Assembly (NCBI RefSeq): GCF_000423045.1
Contig: NZ_AUHF01000001.1
Span: 930,001 to 994,000, forward strand
DNA from: Christiangramia portivictoriae DSM 23547
Lineage (GTDB): Bacteria; Bacteroidota; Bacteroidia; Flavobacteriales; Flavobacteriaceae
Reading direction: 5' to 3'
DNA: 64,000 nucleotides
Below the pieces are notes generated by a model, which saw only the letters and a program-made list of their open reading frames with translations, made no database searches and had not been told where the DNA came from. The position numbers and the translations under genes were made by a program. Positions 52,400-63,242 of the stretch are shown piece after piece (the first letter of the stretch is position 1; each line of letters starts with the position of its first letter).

Positions 52400-52828
52400 A
52401 TGAAGAATTTGTATAAAACTACAGTCACTACAGAAGGTGGTCGTAACGGGCATACTCGTAGTGAAGATGGTATATTGGATATGGAACTAAGAAAGCCTAA
52501 AAGCCTTGGTGGCGAAGGGGGAGATTATTCCAATCCAGAACAATTATTTGCTGCGGGATATTCTGCCTGTTACGGCAGTGCCCTAGAGCATGTTGCAAAA
52601 CAACATAAGATCGATCTTGGAGATTATAGCGTAACCGCTACCGTAAAATTGGGTCAGACCGATTCTGGAAACCTTCAGCTTTCTGCAATTCTGGATGCCT
52701 ACATTCCGGGAGTTGATGTGGAAACTGGTGAAAAACTGGTAAACGAAGCACACGAAGTTTGTCCTTACTCCAGAGCAACGAGAGACAACATCGATGTTAC
52801 ATTAAACCTGATGCTGGACGAAGAATAG
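52400..52828 (+). CDS. ohr: Organic hydroperoxide resistance protein
   Basis: A 142-residue Ohr/OsmC-type peroxidase from ATG 52400; the frame is open to 52325, but family members begin with MKNLYKTTVTTEGGRNG. The two redox cysteines are in AAGYSACYGSALEH and HEVCPYSRATRDN. It reduces organic and fatty-acid peroxides. Its last 63 bases overlap the end of the convergent DUF2911 gene. Confidence 0.93.
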   Translation: MKNLYKTTVTTEGGRNGHTRSEDGILDMELRKPKSLGGEGGDYSNPEQLFAAGYSACYGSALEHVAKQHKIDLGDYSVTATVKLGQTDSGNLQLSAILDAYIPGVDVETGEKLVNEAHEVCPYSRATRDNIDVTLNLMLDEE

Positions 52829-53430
52829 TTTTGTTCAGATATCAAAGTATTAGTTGAGGCGCTTACTGGCGTCTCTTCTTTTTTTATAGGGATCTCAATT
52901 CTTACCTGATCCCAGACCAGTTCCATGGAAATAAAATCTCCGGCTTCTTCAAAGGAGATCGTGAACTGCTCCGTTACTTCCGCCAGTTTATTTACAGGTC
53001 TTTCCAGTACAAGTGCATCAAATTGGGCGTCTCTGTATGCTTTTTTGTCCATGTCTATGCCCCATGGATACATTTGTTCGTTAAAAATCACCTTCCAGCT
53101 ATTCTCCATAGGAATGGTCCACAGCGTGTATTTACCCGCTTTCAGTAAACTTCCATCCACAAGAATGTCTGAAGTTGTTTCAAAGGTGGTCGCTTCATTC
53201 GCTCCTGTACGCCATACTTCATTATAAGGTACAAGCTTTCCAAAGATCTGCCTTTCTTTTTTATATGGCCGGTTATAAGCAACCTCGAGGCCAATACCAT
53301 TCTGTTGAAAGGTTACCAGACCTTCAGGACTATGTGCCTTAGTAGTATAGGGCATGACCAGTATTGTAAGTAACACTGTCACGATCAATCCCCCGGCAAT
53401 ACTCAATCCTGTTTTAAGTTTACTGTTCAT
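52765..53430 (-). CDS. DUF2911 family protein
   Basis: A 221-residue protein with a single N-terminal membrane helix or signal anchor and a DUF2911 domain (VAYNRPYKKERQIFGKLVPY, VWRTGANEATTFET, AGKYTLWTIP). The domain ends near residue 185 at EIPIKKE; the last 35 residues are a Ser/Thr-rich tail that runs antisense through ohr for 64 bases. This suggests loss of an earlier stop codon. Function unknown. Confidence 0.82.
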   Translation of the reverse strand: MNSKLKTGLSIAGGLIVTVLLTILVMPYTTKAHSPEGLVTFQQNGIGLEVAYNRPYKKERQIFGKLVPYNEVWRTGANEATTFETTSDILVDGSLLKAGKYTLWTIPMENSWKVIFNEQMYPWGIDMDKKAYRDAQFDALVLERPVNKLAEVTEQFTISFEEAGDFISMELVWDQVRIEIPIKKEETPVSASTNTLISEQNYSSSSIRFNVTSMLSLVALE

Positions 53431-53599
53431 CTTTCAAAGTTTTTAAGAATTGATCCAAGAAACCTGCCAGAAACCAGGCTAGCTAATCGCTTTAAATGTA
53501 AGAATATATAGAGATTGTAAAATTAATTTCGGAATTTTTGCAACACGAACCATCGCGTTTCGTCTTTAAAGTGAACTAACCAATCAAAAAGTAATCAAA

Positions 53600-54145
53600 T
53601 TGATACAGCATAAGCTAATAGAAGCTTGCCAAAACAACAGCCGAAGGGCGCAGTTGAAGCTGTACAACAAGTATTGTGACGGGATGTATTATGTGGCGTT
53701 GAGATTTATGAAAGATACGATGGAGGCGGAGGATGCTATGCAGGAAGCATTTATCAAAGCTTTCTCAAAATTACATCAATTCAATGGCGAGGTCACCTTT
53801 GGTGCCTGGTTAAAGAAGATCGTGATCAATAAATGTCTGGACAAACTGAAGGCAAGAAGAATGGAACTGGTAGCCATTAATGAGCAAACGCTTGGCACTG
53901 TGGAAGAAGAAAACGACTGGCAGGTGGACGAGGGGATCGGGATCGAGGAAATTAAATTGAAAATGCAGGAACTTCCCGAGAAATATAAATATCCATTAAT
54001 GCTCTACCTGGTGGAAGGTTATGATCACGAAGAAATAAGTGAAATCCTGGATATAAGCCAGGTGGCATCAAGAACACTGGTGCATAGAGGTAAAAAGAAA
54101 TTGCAGGAAGAATTAAAATATTTGAATCATGGGACAGGATATTAG
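53600..54145 (+). CDS. ECF-type RNA polymerase sigma factor
   Basis: A 181-residue sigma-70 family protein with region 2 (KYCDGMYYVALRFMKDTMEAEDAMQEAFIKAF, about residues 19-50) and region 4 helix-turn-helix (HEEISEILDISQVASRTLVHRGKKKL). Translation appears to start at TTG 53600. Its end overlaps the next gene by 17 bases, a usual arrangement for a sigma/anti-sigma pair. Confidence 0.92.
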   Translation: MIQHKLIEACQNNSRRAQLKLYNKYCDGMYYVALRFMKDTMEAEDAMQEAFIKAFSKLHQFNGEVTFGAWLKKIVINKCLDKLKARRMELVAINEQTLGTVEEENDWQVDEGIGIEEIKLKMQELPEKYKYPLMLYLVEGYDHEEISEILDISQVASRTLVHRGKKKLQEELKYLNHGTGY

Positions 54146-54740
54146 GAAGATGTTTCAGGAAAATCCTGAACAGGAAGTAGACAAACTTCAGCCCGGGCAC
54201 CAGCAACGTTTTGAAGATCGATTGAATAAGGCCATGCCGATGAAGAAAAAAACGAACAGGTTTTATTTTCTTAAGATAGCGGCAGGACTTGTGATCGCTC
54301 TTGCAGTGGGAGCGTTCTTATACTTCAGTAATAATGAAGCTGAAACAGCTAATTCACCTCAATTGGTCGAAACTCCTTCCGAAGAAAAAGCAGAATCGAA
54401 GGAAACTCCAGAGACAGACTACAGATTGAGTGATGTTTCACCAGAATTCAAAAAGATAGAAGATTACTATATGGCCAGTTTAAATATTCAATTGGCCAAA
54501 CTGGATATGACTCCGGGAAACAAAGAACTTATAGATGCATTTATGAGAAAACTGGAAACCCTGAATGATGAATATATCGCACTGAACGCGGAAATTCAGG
54601 AAACTGGTTTGAATGAGGAGACAGTAGAGGCCATGATCGCGAACTTACAGCTTCGACTGGATCTTCTTAAGAAATTGAAGAACAAATTAAATGAAATCGA
54701 ACAATCAAAAGACCTTAAAAATGAAAACTATCAAGCATAA
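54129..54740 (+). CDS. Probable anti-sigma factor with one membrane helix
   Basis: A 203-residue protein with a cytoplasmic N terminus of about 40 residues, one membrane helix (FYFLKIAAGLVIALAVGAFLYF, about 39-60) and an extracytoplasmic, Glu-rich helical domain with EALNDEYIALNAEIQ-type coiled coil. It overlaps the sigma factor gene by 17 bases and the next gene by 20. I infer an anti-sigma role from position and topology; it lacks a clear zinc anti-sigma HxxxCxxC motif. Confidence 0.7.
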   Translation: MGQDIRKMFQENPEQEVDKLQPGHQQRFEDRLNKAMPMKKKTNRFYFLKIAAGLVIALAVGAFLYFSNNEAETANSPQLVETPSEEKAESKETPETDYRLSDVSPEFKKIEDYYMASLNIQLAKLDMTPGNKELIDAFMRKLETLNDEYIALNAEIQETGLNEETVEAMIANLQLRLDLLKKLKNKLNEIEQSKDLKNENYQA

Positions 54741-56124
54741 ATATCTGGGATTCATACTGCTCTTTATCACGGCAGCATCCTTTGCGCAAACAAGCAAACT
54801 GAAGAATACCTATAAAACATCTGCCAATGTCACCGTAGAACTGGATTCGAGGTATACCAATATCATCGTGGAGAACTGGGACAGGAATGAGGTTGCGGTA
54901 GAGGCTTTTCTGGATGGAAACTCCGGCAGTAAAGAAAGCAGGAAAGAAATTCTGGATAACTGGGAAGTAAAAACATCAAAAACTGGCGATCGTGTAAAAA
55001 TAAAATCCAGCGGAGGCGGGAATATGAATATGAACATGAATCTGGACCTGGATCTCTCAGGACTTGAAGAACCTTTATCCATGTTACCGGAAATGCTGCA
55101 GCCTATGATGAACGAACTTGTAGGACCCTTGCTGGCAAATATTGCTCAAAATCCGCTACCGGAAGGTTTTGCTGATGATATGGATGAATGGAAATTCGAC
55201 TATAAAGCTTATAAGAAGGACGGGGATAAATACCTTGAGAAGTGGGAGTCCAAAATGGATAAAAAATTCGGTAAGGAATATGAAGCCAAGATGGAGAAGT
55301 GGGCTGCTGAAGTGGAAAAGAATTCAGAAAAATGGGAGAAAGAATATGAAGTAAAAATGGAGGCCTGGGGCAAGGACTTTGAAAAGGACATGGAAGCCTG
55401 GGGAGAAGAGTTCGGCAAGAAAATGGAAGCCTGGGGCGAAAACTTCGGTAAAAAGTTTGAAGCTCAAATGGAAGCCAATGGAGGACATATGTTCACTGGA
55501 AATAGTGAAATGAGCGGATCAAAAACGCAGAAAACCATCAGGATCAAAATTCCGAAGGATGCGAAACTGGATCTTAACGTTCGTCACGGGGAATTAAAGC
55601 TGGGAAGTACTGTTAATAACCTGAAAGCCGATCTATCTCACAGTCGGCTTTCTGCCAACAGGCTTACCGGAAGAGATACAAGAATCAAGGCCGCGTATAC
55701 ACCTGTAAAAGTCGCGTATTGGGACTATGGGGTACTTAGTACAGAGTTTGTAAAGAACTGTACGATAGATAAAGCAGTAAGCATCAAGCTGGAATCCAAC
55801 AGTAGTGATGTGGTCATCAATGAACTTCGAAAAACAGGAGTGCTTAGTGGCAGTTTTGGCAAGCTTGACATTAAAAACCTGGGTGCAGGATTCCAGGATT
55901 TGAATATTAGCCTGGAAAACAGCGATCTGGAACTGAGTATACCAGAAACAGCTTTCAACTTTAGTTTTAACGGTATGCAAAGCAATTTAAAGCATCCTGC
56001 CGGGATGAAGTTAAAGTCCACCAAATCATACGATAATGAGATGTTGAATGGTTATTTTAAATCTGCAGATGGGAATGGAAATATCACGATCAAGGCAAAT
56101 TATAGCGATGTATTGATAAATTAA
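54721..56124 (+). CDS. Secreted protein with charged Lys/Glu/Trp repeats
   Basis: A 467-residue protein from ATG 54721, with signal peptide MKTIKHKYLGFILLFITAASFAQ split at Ala-Gln 22-23. After a Met/Asn/Leu-rich segment comes a stretch of about 90 residues (roughly 165-255) of imperfect repeats around MEAWGxxFGKK and KMEKWxxEVEK, then a beta-rich C-terminal domain resembling DUF4097 adhesin-like barrels (SLEN.DLELSIPE). It overlaps the probable anti-sigma gene by 20 bases, so it is likely controlled by that sigma factor and exported. Confidence 0.75.
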   Translation: MKTIKHKYLGFILLFITAASFAQTSKLKNTYKTSANVTVELDSRYTNIIVENWDRNEVAVEAFLDGNSGSKESRKEILDNWEVKTSKTGDRVKIKSSGGGNMNMNMNLDLDLSGLEEPLSMLPEMLQPMMNELVGPLLANIAQNPLPEGFADDMDEWKFDYKAYKKDGDKYLEKWESKMDKKFGKEYEAKMEKWAAEVEKNSEKWEKEYEVKMEAWGKDFEKDMEAWGEEFGKKMEAWGENFGKKFEAQMEANGGHMFTGNSEMSGSKTQKTIRIKIPKDAKLDLNVRHGELKLGSTVNNLKADLSHSRLSANRLTGRDTRIKAAYTPVKVAYWDYGVLSTEFVKNCTIDKAVSIKLESNSSDVVINELRKTGVLSGSFGKLDIKNLGAGFQDLNISLENSDLELSIPETAFNFSFNGMQSNLKHPAGMKLKSTKSYDNEMLNGYFKSADGNGNITIKANYSDVLIN

Positions 56125-56135
56125 GTTCTAGCGAT

Positions 56136-56143
56136 TACATTTG
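56136..56143 (+). promoter_or_regulatory. Candidate -7 box (TACATTTG) before the M23 gene
   Basis: An exact TAnnTTTG match, 22 bases before ATG 56166. Confidence 0.5.
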
Positions 56144-56165
56144 GCGTTAGAAGCTAAATGCAATG

Positions 56166-56840
56166 ATGGAATTTTCCAATTTTATACAAAGTCTCACTTC
56201 AGAATTCACTCCGGTTGTGGGTGGTAACTATTCGAAAGAAGATTATGAATATATCGATCTTTCCCAAAATAACAGAGATCTGCTAAAACTGGAAGTAGCA
56301 TCCTCTGCTGCTTTTTCAGTTTTGATAGATGAATATCTTCGGAATCGTTCTGCGAAAGCTGCTTTTGGAGGTTACAATGAACTCAGAACCTTGTATAATC
56401 GTAGCGAATTATTTAACCAATCCCATTCAAATCGTAATATTCATATAGGCCTGGACGTCTGGGTTCCTGCTTTTACAGATATCATTGCTCCTCTGGCTGG
56501 GAAGCTGCATAGTTTTCAGGATAATTCCAATTTTGGAGATTATGGGCCTACCATCATTCTTGAGCATGAGTATGAAGACGAAATATTTTATACATTGTAC
56601 GGACACTTATCAAGGGCCTCCCTGGAAAATCTGGAAACAGGGATGATATTTAAAAAAGGTGAAAAAATTGCAGAACTTGGGAACCTGGATGAGAATGGTG
56701 ATTACGCGCCACATCTGCATTTCCAGGTTATCAAAGATCTACAGGGGAAGAGAGGAGATTATCCAGGAGTGGTTCGAAAGGAAGATTTAGAAGATTATCT
56801 GCAGAATTGTCCTGATCCAAATCTATTGCTTAAAATTTAA
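56166..56840 (+). CDS. M23/LytM family metallopeptidase
   Basis: A 224-residue protein from the second of two Met codons. The LytM zinc site is complete: His in NIHIGLDVW (HxxxD) and the HLHF motif near residue 190 (YAPHLHFQV), with YGHLSRAS between them. No signal peptide is visible at the N terminus, so it may be cytosolic or use another route. It is likely active on peptidoglycan-like peptides or related substrates. Confidence 0.85.
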   Translation: MEFSNFIQSLTSEFTPVVGGNYSKEDYEYIDLSQNNRDLLKLEVASSAAFSVLIDEYLRNRSAKAAFGGYNELRTLYNRSELFNQSHSNRNIHIGLDVWVPAFTDIIAPLAGKLHSFQDNSNFGDYGPTIILEHEYEDEIFYTLYGHLSRASLENLETGMIFKKGEKIAELGNLDENGDYAPHLHFQVIKDLQGKRGDYPGVVRKEDLEDYLQNCPDPNLLLKI

Positions 56841-56872
56841 AATTTTCTCTTCGGAAATCAATGTGATCAATA

Positions 56873-57349
56873 TTACTTCCTGCGAACAAACAGAGCAACA
56901 ATTGCTGAGGTCACTACTCCTACCACCAGGGCAAAGAAGAACGACTGAAGGATATAGGAAGTAAGGTTGAAATACTCCTCTGCGGCTTCACGCGTCATAC
57001 TGCCATTTTCCACAGCATGATCTATAATATTGGGAAAGTATTGCGGAGTGATATAAGCATGTGTAATGTACTGTGCCAGTGGTGTGAGAATTGCAACAAC
57101 TATACTTACCACAATTCCGGAAACAAAACCCTGAGACCAGTTCATTTTACCTTTAAAGAAATTCTTCCGCTTGTCCAGTAGCGCAAGTACGTAAATCAGG
57201 ATCGCTACAATTCCAAATAGATTAGTGTAGATGGCGTGTTTGGCAATAAGTTCGTCATGCCAGCCCAGTGTCTTTTCAAGATACATCCATAACAGGGATA
57301 TGACCGTAAAAATAACTCCCCATTTAATTTCTATCGCAAAACGCTTCAT
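56873..57349 (-). CDS. DUF4199 membrane protein
   Basis: A 158-residue protein with four hydrophobic helices. KGKMNWSQGFVSGIVVSIVVAILTPLAQYI (about residues 66-95) and SMTREAAEEYFNLTSYILQSF are features of DUF4199, a Bacteroidota family of unknown function. It is convergent with the M23 gene and stands alone. Confidence 0.85.
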   Translation of the reverse strand: MKRFAIEIKWGVIFTVISLLWMYLEKTLGWHDELIAKHAIYTNLFGIVAILIYVLALLDKRKNFFKGKMNWSQGFVSGIVVSIVVAILTPLAQYITHAYITPQYFPNIIDHAVENGSMTREAAEEYFNLTSYILQSFFFALVVGVVTSAIVALFVRRK

Positions 57350-57461
57350 TACTGATAGTTTGATTTGTTAAAATTACAAAATAATATAATGCTCACTAAA
57401 GGTTCTCTAGTGAACAGCGATTGCTGTATGAATCTGGCTGAAATTTTATTAAATATACTAT

Positions 57462-57726
57462 GCAGCACTGAGCCTGTCGAAGTGCGGGTTTTTATGTTTT
57501 GAAGTAGTTTTTAGTAATTGCTCATCCTTCGACAGGCTCAGGATGGCAATGGTCGGCCTCAAAAATATAACAATACTATGTAGCACTGAGCTTGTCGAAG
57601 TGCGGGTGGATATGTATTGAGGTAGTTTTTAGTAATTGCTCATACTTCGACAGGCTTAGGAGGGCAACGAATTGATTCAAACTATTTAATTACGATATGC
57701 AGCACTGAGCCTGTCGAAGTGCGGGT
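57462..57726. repeat. Tandem REP-like palindrome array
   Basis: Three copies of the core CACTGAGCCTGTCGAAGTG type (57462-57489, 57580-57607 with one change, 57699-57726) alternate with two inverted copies (57523-57545 and 57641-57664). The forward copies are 118 and 119 bases apart, and about 85 bases of each unit are nearly identical, so the array is two full tandem units plus a partial third. It lies in the 450-base gap between DUF4199 and secA. Such elements resemble REP/BIME repeats spread by RAYT transposases; none is present here. Confidence 0.8.
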
Positions 57727-57749
57727 TTTTATCTAGCAAGTACTAACAA

Positions 57750-57779
57750 TAAAAAAGCCTGAAGATTTAACTTCAGGCT
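57750..57779 (-). terminator. Terminator after secA
   Basis: AGCCTGAAG (57756-57764) pairs with CTTCAGGCT (57771-57779); on the minus strand a T run follows directly. Confidence 0.88.
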
Positions 57780-57802
57780 ATTCTATTCAAAGATCCAGGT
57801 TC

Positions 57803-61159
<3,357 letters not shown>

Positions 61160-61183
61160 AGTAGTTTTTTTATTTAAGGGGTT

Positions 61184-61191
61184 CAAATTTA
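61184..61191 (-). promoter_or_regulatory. Candidate -7 box before secA
   Basis: Read on the minus strand it is TAAATTTG, 25 bases from the chosen ATG. Confidence 0.6.
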
Positions 61192-61222
61192 CGCAAAAAA
61201 AAAGCCTCATGATTGAGACTTT
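61192..61222 (-). terminator. Terminator after the DUF2795 gene
   Basis: On the minus strand AGTCTCA pairs with TGAGGCT (one wobble) and is followed by nine T residues. It lies between DUF2795 and the secA promoter. Confidence 0.8.
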
Positions 61223-61246
61223 TCCCTATTTTCTACGTGTTATATT

Positions 61247-61468
61247 TTAATATTCATCCTCATTCCAGAGGTAATCTTCATCTGTTGGATAATCCGGCCA
61301 GATCTCTTCGATAGAATCGTAGGAATCACCTTCATCTTCGATTGCCTGTAAATTTTCGACAACTTCAAGCGGTGCTCCTGTTCTAATTGCGTAGTCTATT
61401 AACTCGTCTTTGGTGGCCGGCCAGGGTGCATCACTTAAATAAGATGCTAATTCTAAAGTCCAATACAT
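61247..61468 (-). CDS. DUF2795 family small protein
   Basis: A 73-residue acidic protein. The motif LASYLSDAPWPATKDELIDYAIRTGAPLEVVENL (about residues 7-40) is the DUF2795 fold, a short helical domain of unknown function often next to stress genes. An extra acidic tail (DEGDSYDSIEEIWPDY) follows. A TATTTTTG box precedes it on the minus strand (61494-61501). Confidence 0.85.
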   Translation of the reverse strand: MYWTLELASYLSDAPWPATKDELIDYAIRTGAPLEVVENLQAIEDEGDSYDSIEEIWPDYPTDEDYLWNEDEY

Positions 61469-61493
61469 TGATTAATCGGGTTTTAAATTTTGG

Positions 61494-61501
61494 CAAAAAT
61501 A
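61494..61501 (-). promoter_or_regulatory. Candidate -7 box before the DUF2795 gene
   Basis: Read on the minus strand it is TATTTTTG, a TAnnTTTG match 25 bases from the ATG. Confidence 0.5.
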
Positions 61502-61620
61502 ATTTTTTTGCTCTAATAGCCAAGAAAAAAATCTATTATTTACACAATAATGATAAGAACGTAAAGATTTCAAGCATTATTTACATTATTTCTAATGAAC
61601 ATGGTGAAAATCTAATCAAT

Positions 61621-62193
61621 TCAGGATTTTTTAGGGATCCATTGAATTTCTTCAGCTTGCAACGAATGAGACAACAAGCGTGCCAGCACAAACAGATAGT
61701 CTGATAGTCGGTTTAAATACACCAAAACCTGATCCTGAAACGGTTCTATGTCATATAAAGCTGTAGAAATACGTTCTGCTCTTCGGCATACGCAACGAGC
61801 TATGTGACAGAATGACACGCTTTGGTGACCGCCAGGAAGAACGAAATGCGTCATTTCAGGCAATTCAGTATTCATCTGGTCGATCGCCTGTTCCAGTTTT
61901 TCGATATCAGCGTCAGACACTTTTGGAATATTCAAACGATCCTTACCGTTCTTTAGTTTTTCCTTTTCAGGGTCTGTCGCCAGTACTGCTCCAATGGTAA
62001 ATAATCTGTCCTGGATCTCGATGAGTAAATTTTTAGTGCTATCGTCTACGGGCTGATCTCTCAACAAACCAATATGAGAATTCAATTCGTCTACCGTTCC
62101 ATAGCTTTCAATACGAATATGATGTTTGGGAACCCTTGTTCCTCCAAACAGGGAAGTGGAACCTTTGTCCCCGGTTTTGGTATATATTTTCAT
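61621..62193 (-). CDS. ATP:cob(I)alamin adenosyltransferase (PduO/MMAB type)
   Basis: A 190-residue PduO-type enzyme that makes adenosylcobalamin, the coenzyme of IcmF and methylmalonyl-CoA mutase. The N-terminal IYTKTGDKGSTSLFGGTRVPK is the ATP-binding region (about residues 3-23), and CHIARCVCRRAERI with its Arg residues is the conserved helix near 129-142. No other cobalamin synthesis gene is nearby, which suggests salvage of corrinoids. A TACTTTTA box lies upstream on the minus strand. Confidence 0.93.
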   Translation of the reverse strand: MKIYTKTGDKGSTSLFGGTRVPKHHIRIESYGTVDELNSHIGLLRDQPVDDSTKNLLIEIQDRLFTIGAVLATDPEKEKLKNGKDRLNIPKVSDADIEKLEQAIDQMNTELPEMTHFVLPGGHQSVSFCHIARCVCRRAERISTALYDIEPFQDQVLVYLNRLSDYLFVLARLLSHSLQAEEIQWIPKKS

Positions 62194-62272
62194 GGCAAAA
62201 TTTTATCAGGATAAAAGTACGAACTTAAGGAAGCTAAGAAAAATAATGGGGATAGCTTAACATCTCAGAACA

Positions 62273-62446
62273 TCAAAGAAGATCAGATTCTTTTTCCTTT
62301 TTACGTTCGAGATAGCGTTTTCTGAAATTACGATTCTTTCGCTCTTTCTTGATTTTCTTACTACGATTGGAATTCCATAGAAAAAATGCGAGAATAGCTA
62401 CGATGATTAGAAGGTATAGCCAGGTTTCCCTATCAAGTTCGATCAT
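62273..62446 (-). CDS. Small membrane protein with basic tail, 57 residues
   Basis: The minus strand reads from ATG at 62444-62446 to TGA at 62273-62275: MIELDRETWLYLLIIVAILA, then FFLWNSNRSKK and a highly basic tail (RKNRNFRKRYLERKKEKES). One N-terminal helix and a Lys/Arg-rich cytoplasmic tail make a small single-pass protein. A TAACTTTA box lies about 20 bases upstream on this strand. I recall similar proteins in Flavobacteriia; function unknown. Confidence 0.7.
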   Translation of the reverse strand: MIELDRETWLYLLIIVAILAFFLWNSNRSKKIKKERKNRNFRKRYLERKKEKESDLL

Positions 62447-62494
62447 GAGATGTGTTTAGAGGCTTAAAGTTACAAAAAACCTTAAAATGTTGAG

Positions 62495-63199
62495 TTAGAC
62501 GGTGGGAGTATGGAGAGTTTTACGTTCATCGGTCTCTATTCTTCCATCTTTTAATCGAATGACTCTGTGTGCGTGTTCAGCGATATCTTCTTCGTGGGTG
62601 ACCAGGATCACGGTGTTTCCTGCGGCGTGGATCTCATCAAAAAGGTGCATGATCTCTACTGAAGTTTTGGAATCCAGGTTTCCGGTTGGCTCATCGGCCA
62701 GTATGATGGAGGGTTTGTTTACCAGTGCACGGCCTACAGCAACCCGCTGTCGCTGTCCTCCTGAAAGCTGATTGGGTTTATGATCCATTCGGTCACCAAG
62801 TCCCACACTGCGAAGCACTTCTTCCGCCCGATCCTTGCGTTGCGATTTTGTTGCCCCGGCATAGACCATTGGTAAAGCTACGTTGTCGAGTGCAGTTGTT
62901 CTGGGAAGTAAGTTGAAGGTTTGAAATACAAATCCAATTTCTTTATTCCGAATTTCAGCCAGTTCATCATCACTCATTTTGCTGGCGTCTTTTCCATTTA
63001 ATATATAAGAACCGGAAGTAGGAGTATCCAGGCAGCCCAGGAGATTCATCAAGGTAGATTTCCCTGAACCTGAAGGGCCCATGATCGCGACATATTCTCC
63101 ACGTTCAATATCCAGGTCGATACCTTTCAGAACTTTGACAACTTCCTGTCCCAGTGGAAAGTCCCTGGTAATACTACGAATTTCGATTACTTTACTCAT
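62495..63199 (-). CDS. ABC transporter ATP-binding protein (LolD/MacB type)
   Basis: A 234-residue ATPase with Walker [10 protein letters not shown] at 41-49, the Q-loop [18 protein letters not shown], signature [15 protein letters not shown] and Walker [15 protein letters not shown]. This is the LolD/MacB/FtsE-like subgroup that powers lipoprotein release or efflux from the periplasm. No permease is adjacent in the window, so its partner is elsewhere. Confidence 0.92.
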   Translation of the reverse strand: MSKVIEIRSITRDFPLGQEVVKVLKGIDLDIERGEYVAIMGPSGSGKSTLMNLLGCLDTPTSGSYILNGKDASKMSDDELAEIRNKEIGFVFQTFNLLPRTTALDNVALPMVYAGATKSQRKDRAEEVLRSVGLGDRMDHKPNQLSGGQRQRVAVGRALVNKPSIILADEPTGNLDSKTSVEIMHLFDEIHAAGNTVILVTHEEDIAEHAHRVIRLKDGRIETDERKTLHTPTV

Positions 63200-63242
63200 G
63201 AAATTGAATTTACGCTTGTTTGACGGCGATTCAACTAATTTG

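Noticed and set aside
57462-57726. CRISPR array
   Set aside because: The repeats alternate in orientation, spacing is about 118 bases, only three forward copies exist and parts of the spacers are repeated too; no cas gene is nearby.
61160-61210. Longer SecA start at 61210
   Set aside because: The TAAATTTG box at 61184-61191 lies inside it and the conserved SecA start [11 protein letters not shown] begins at 61159.
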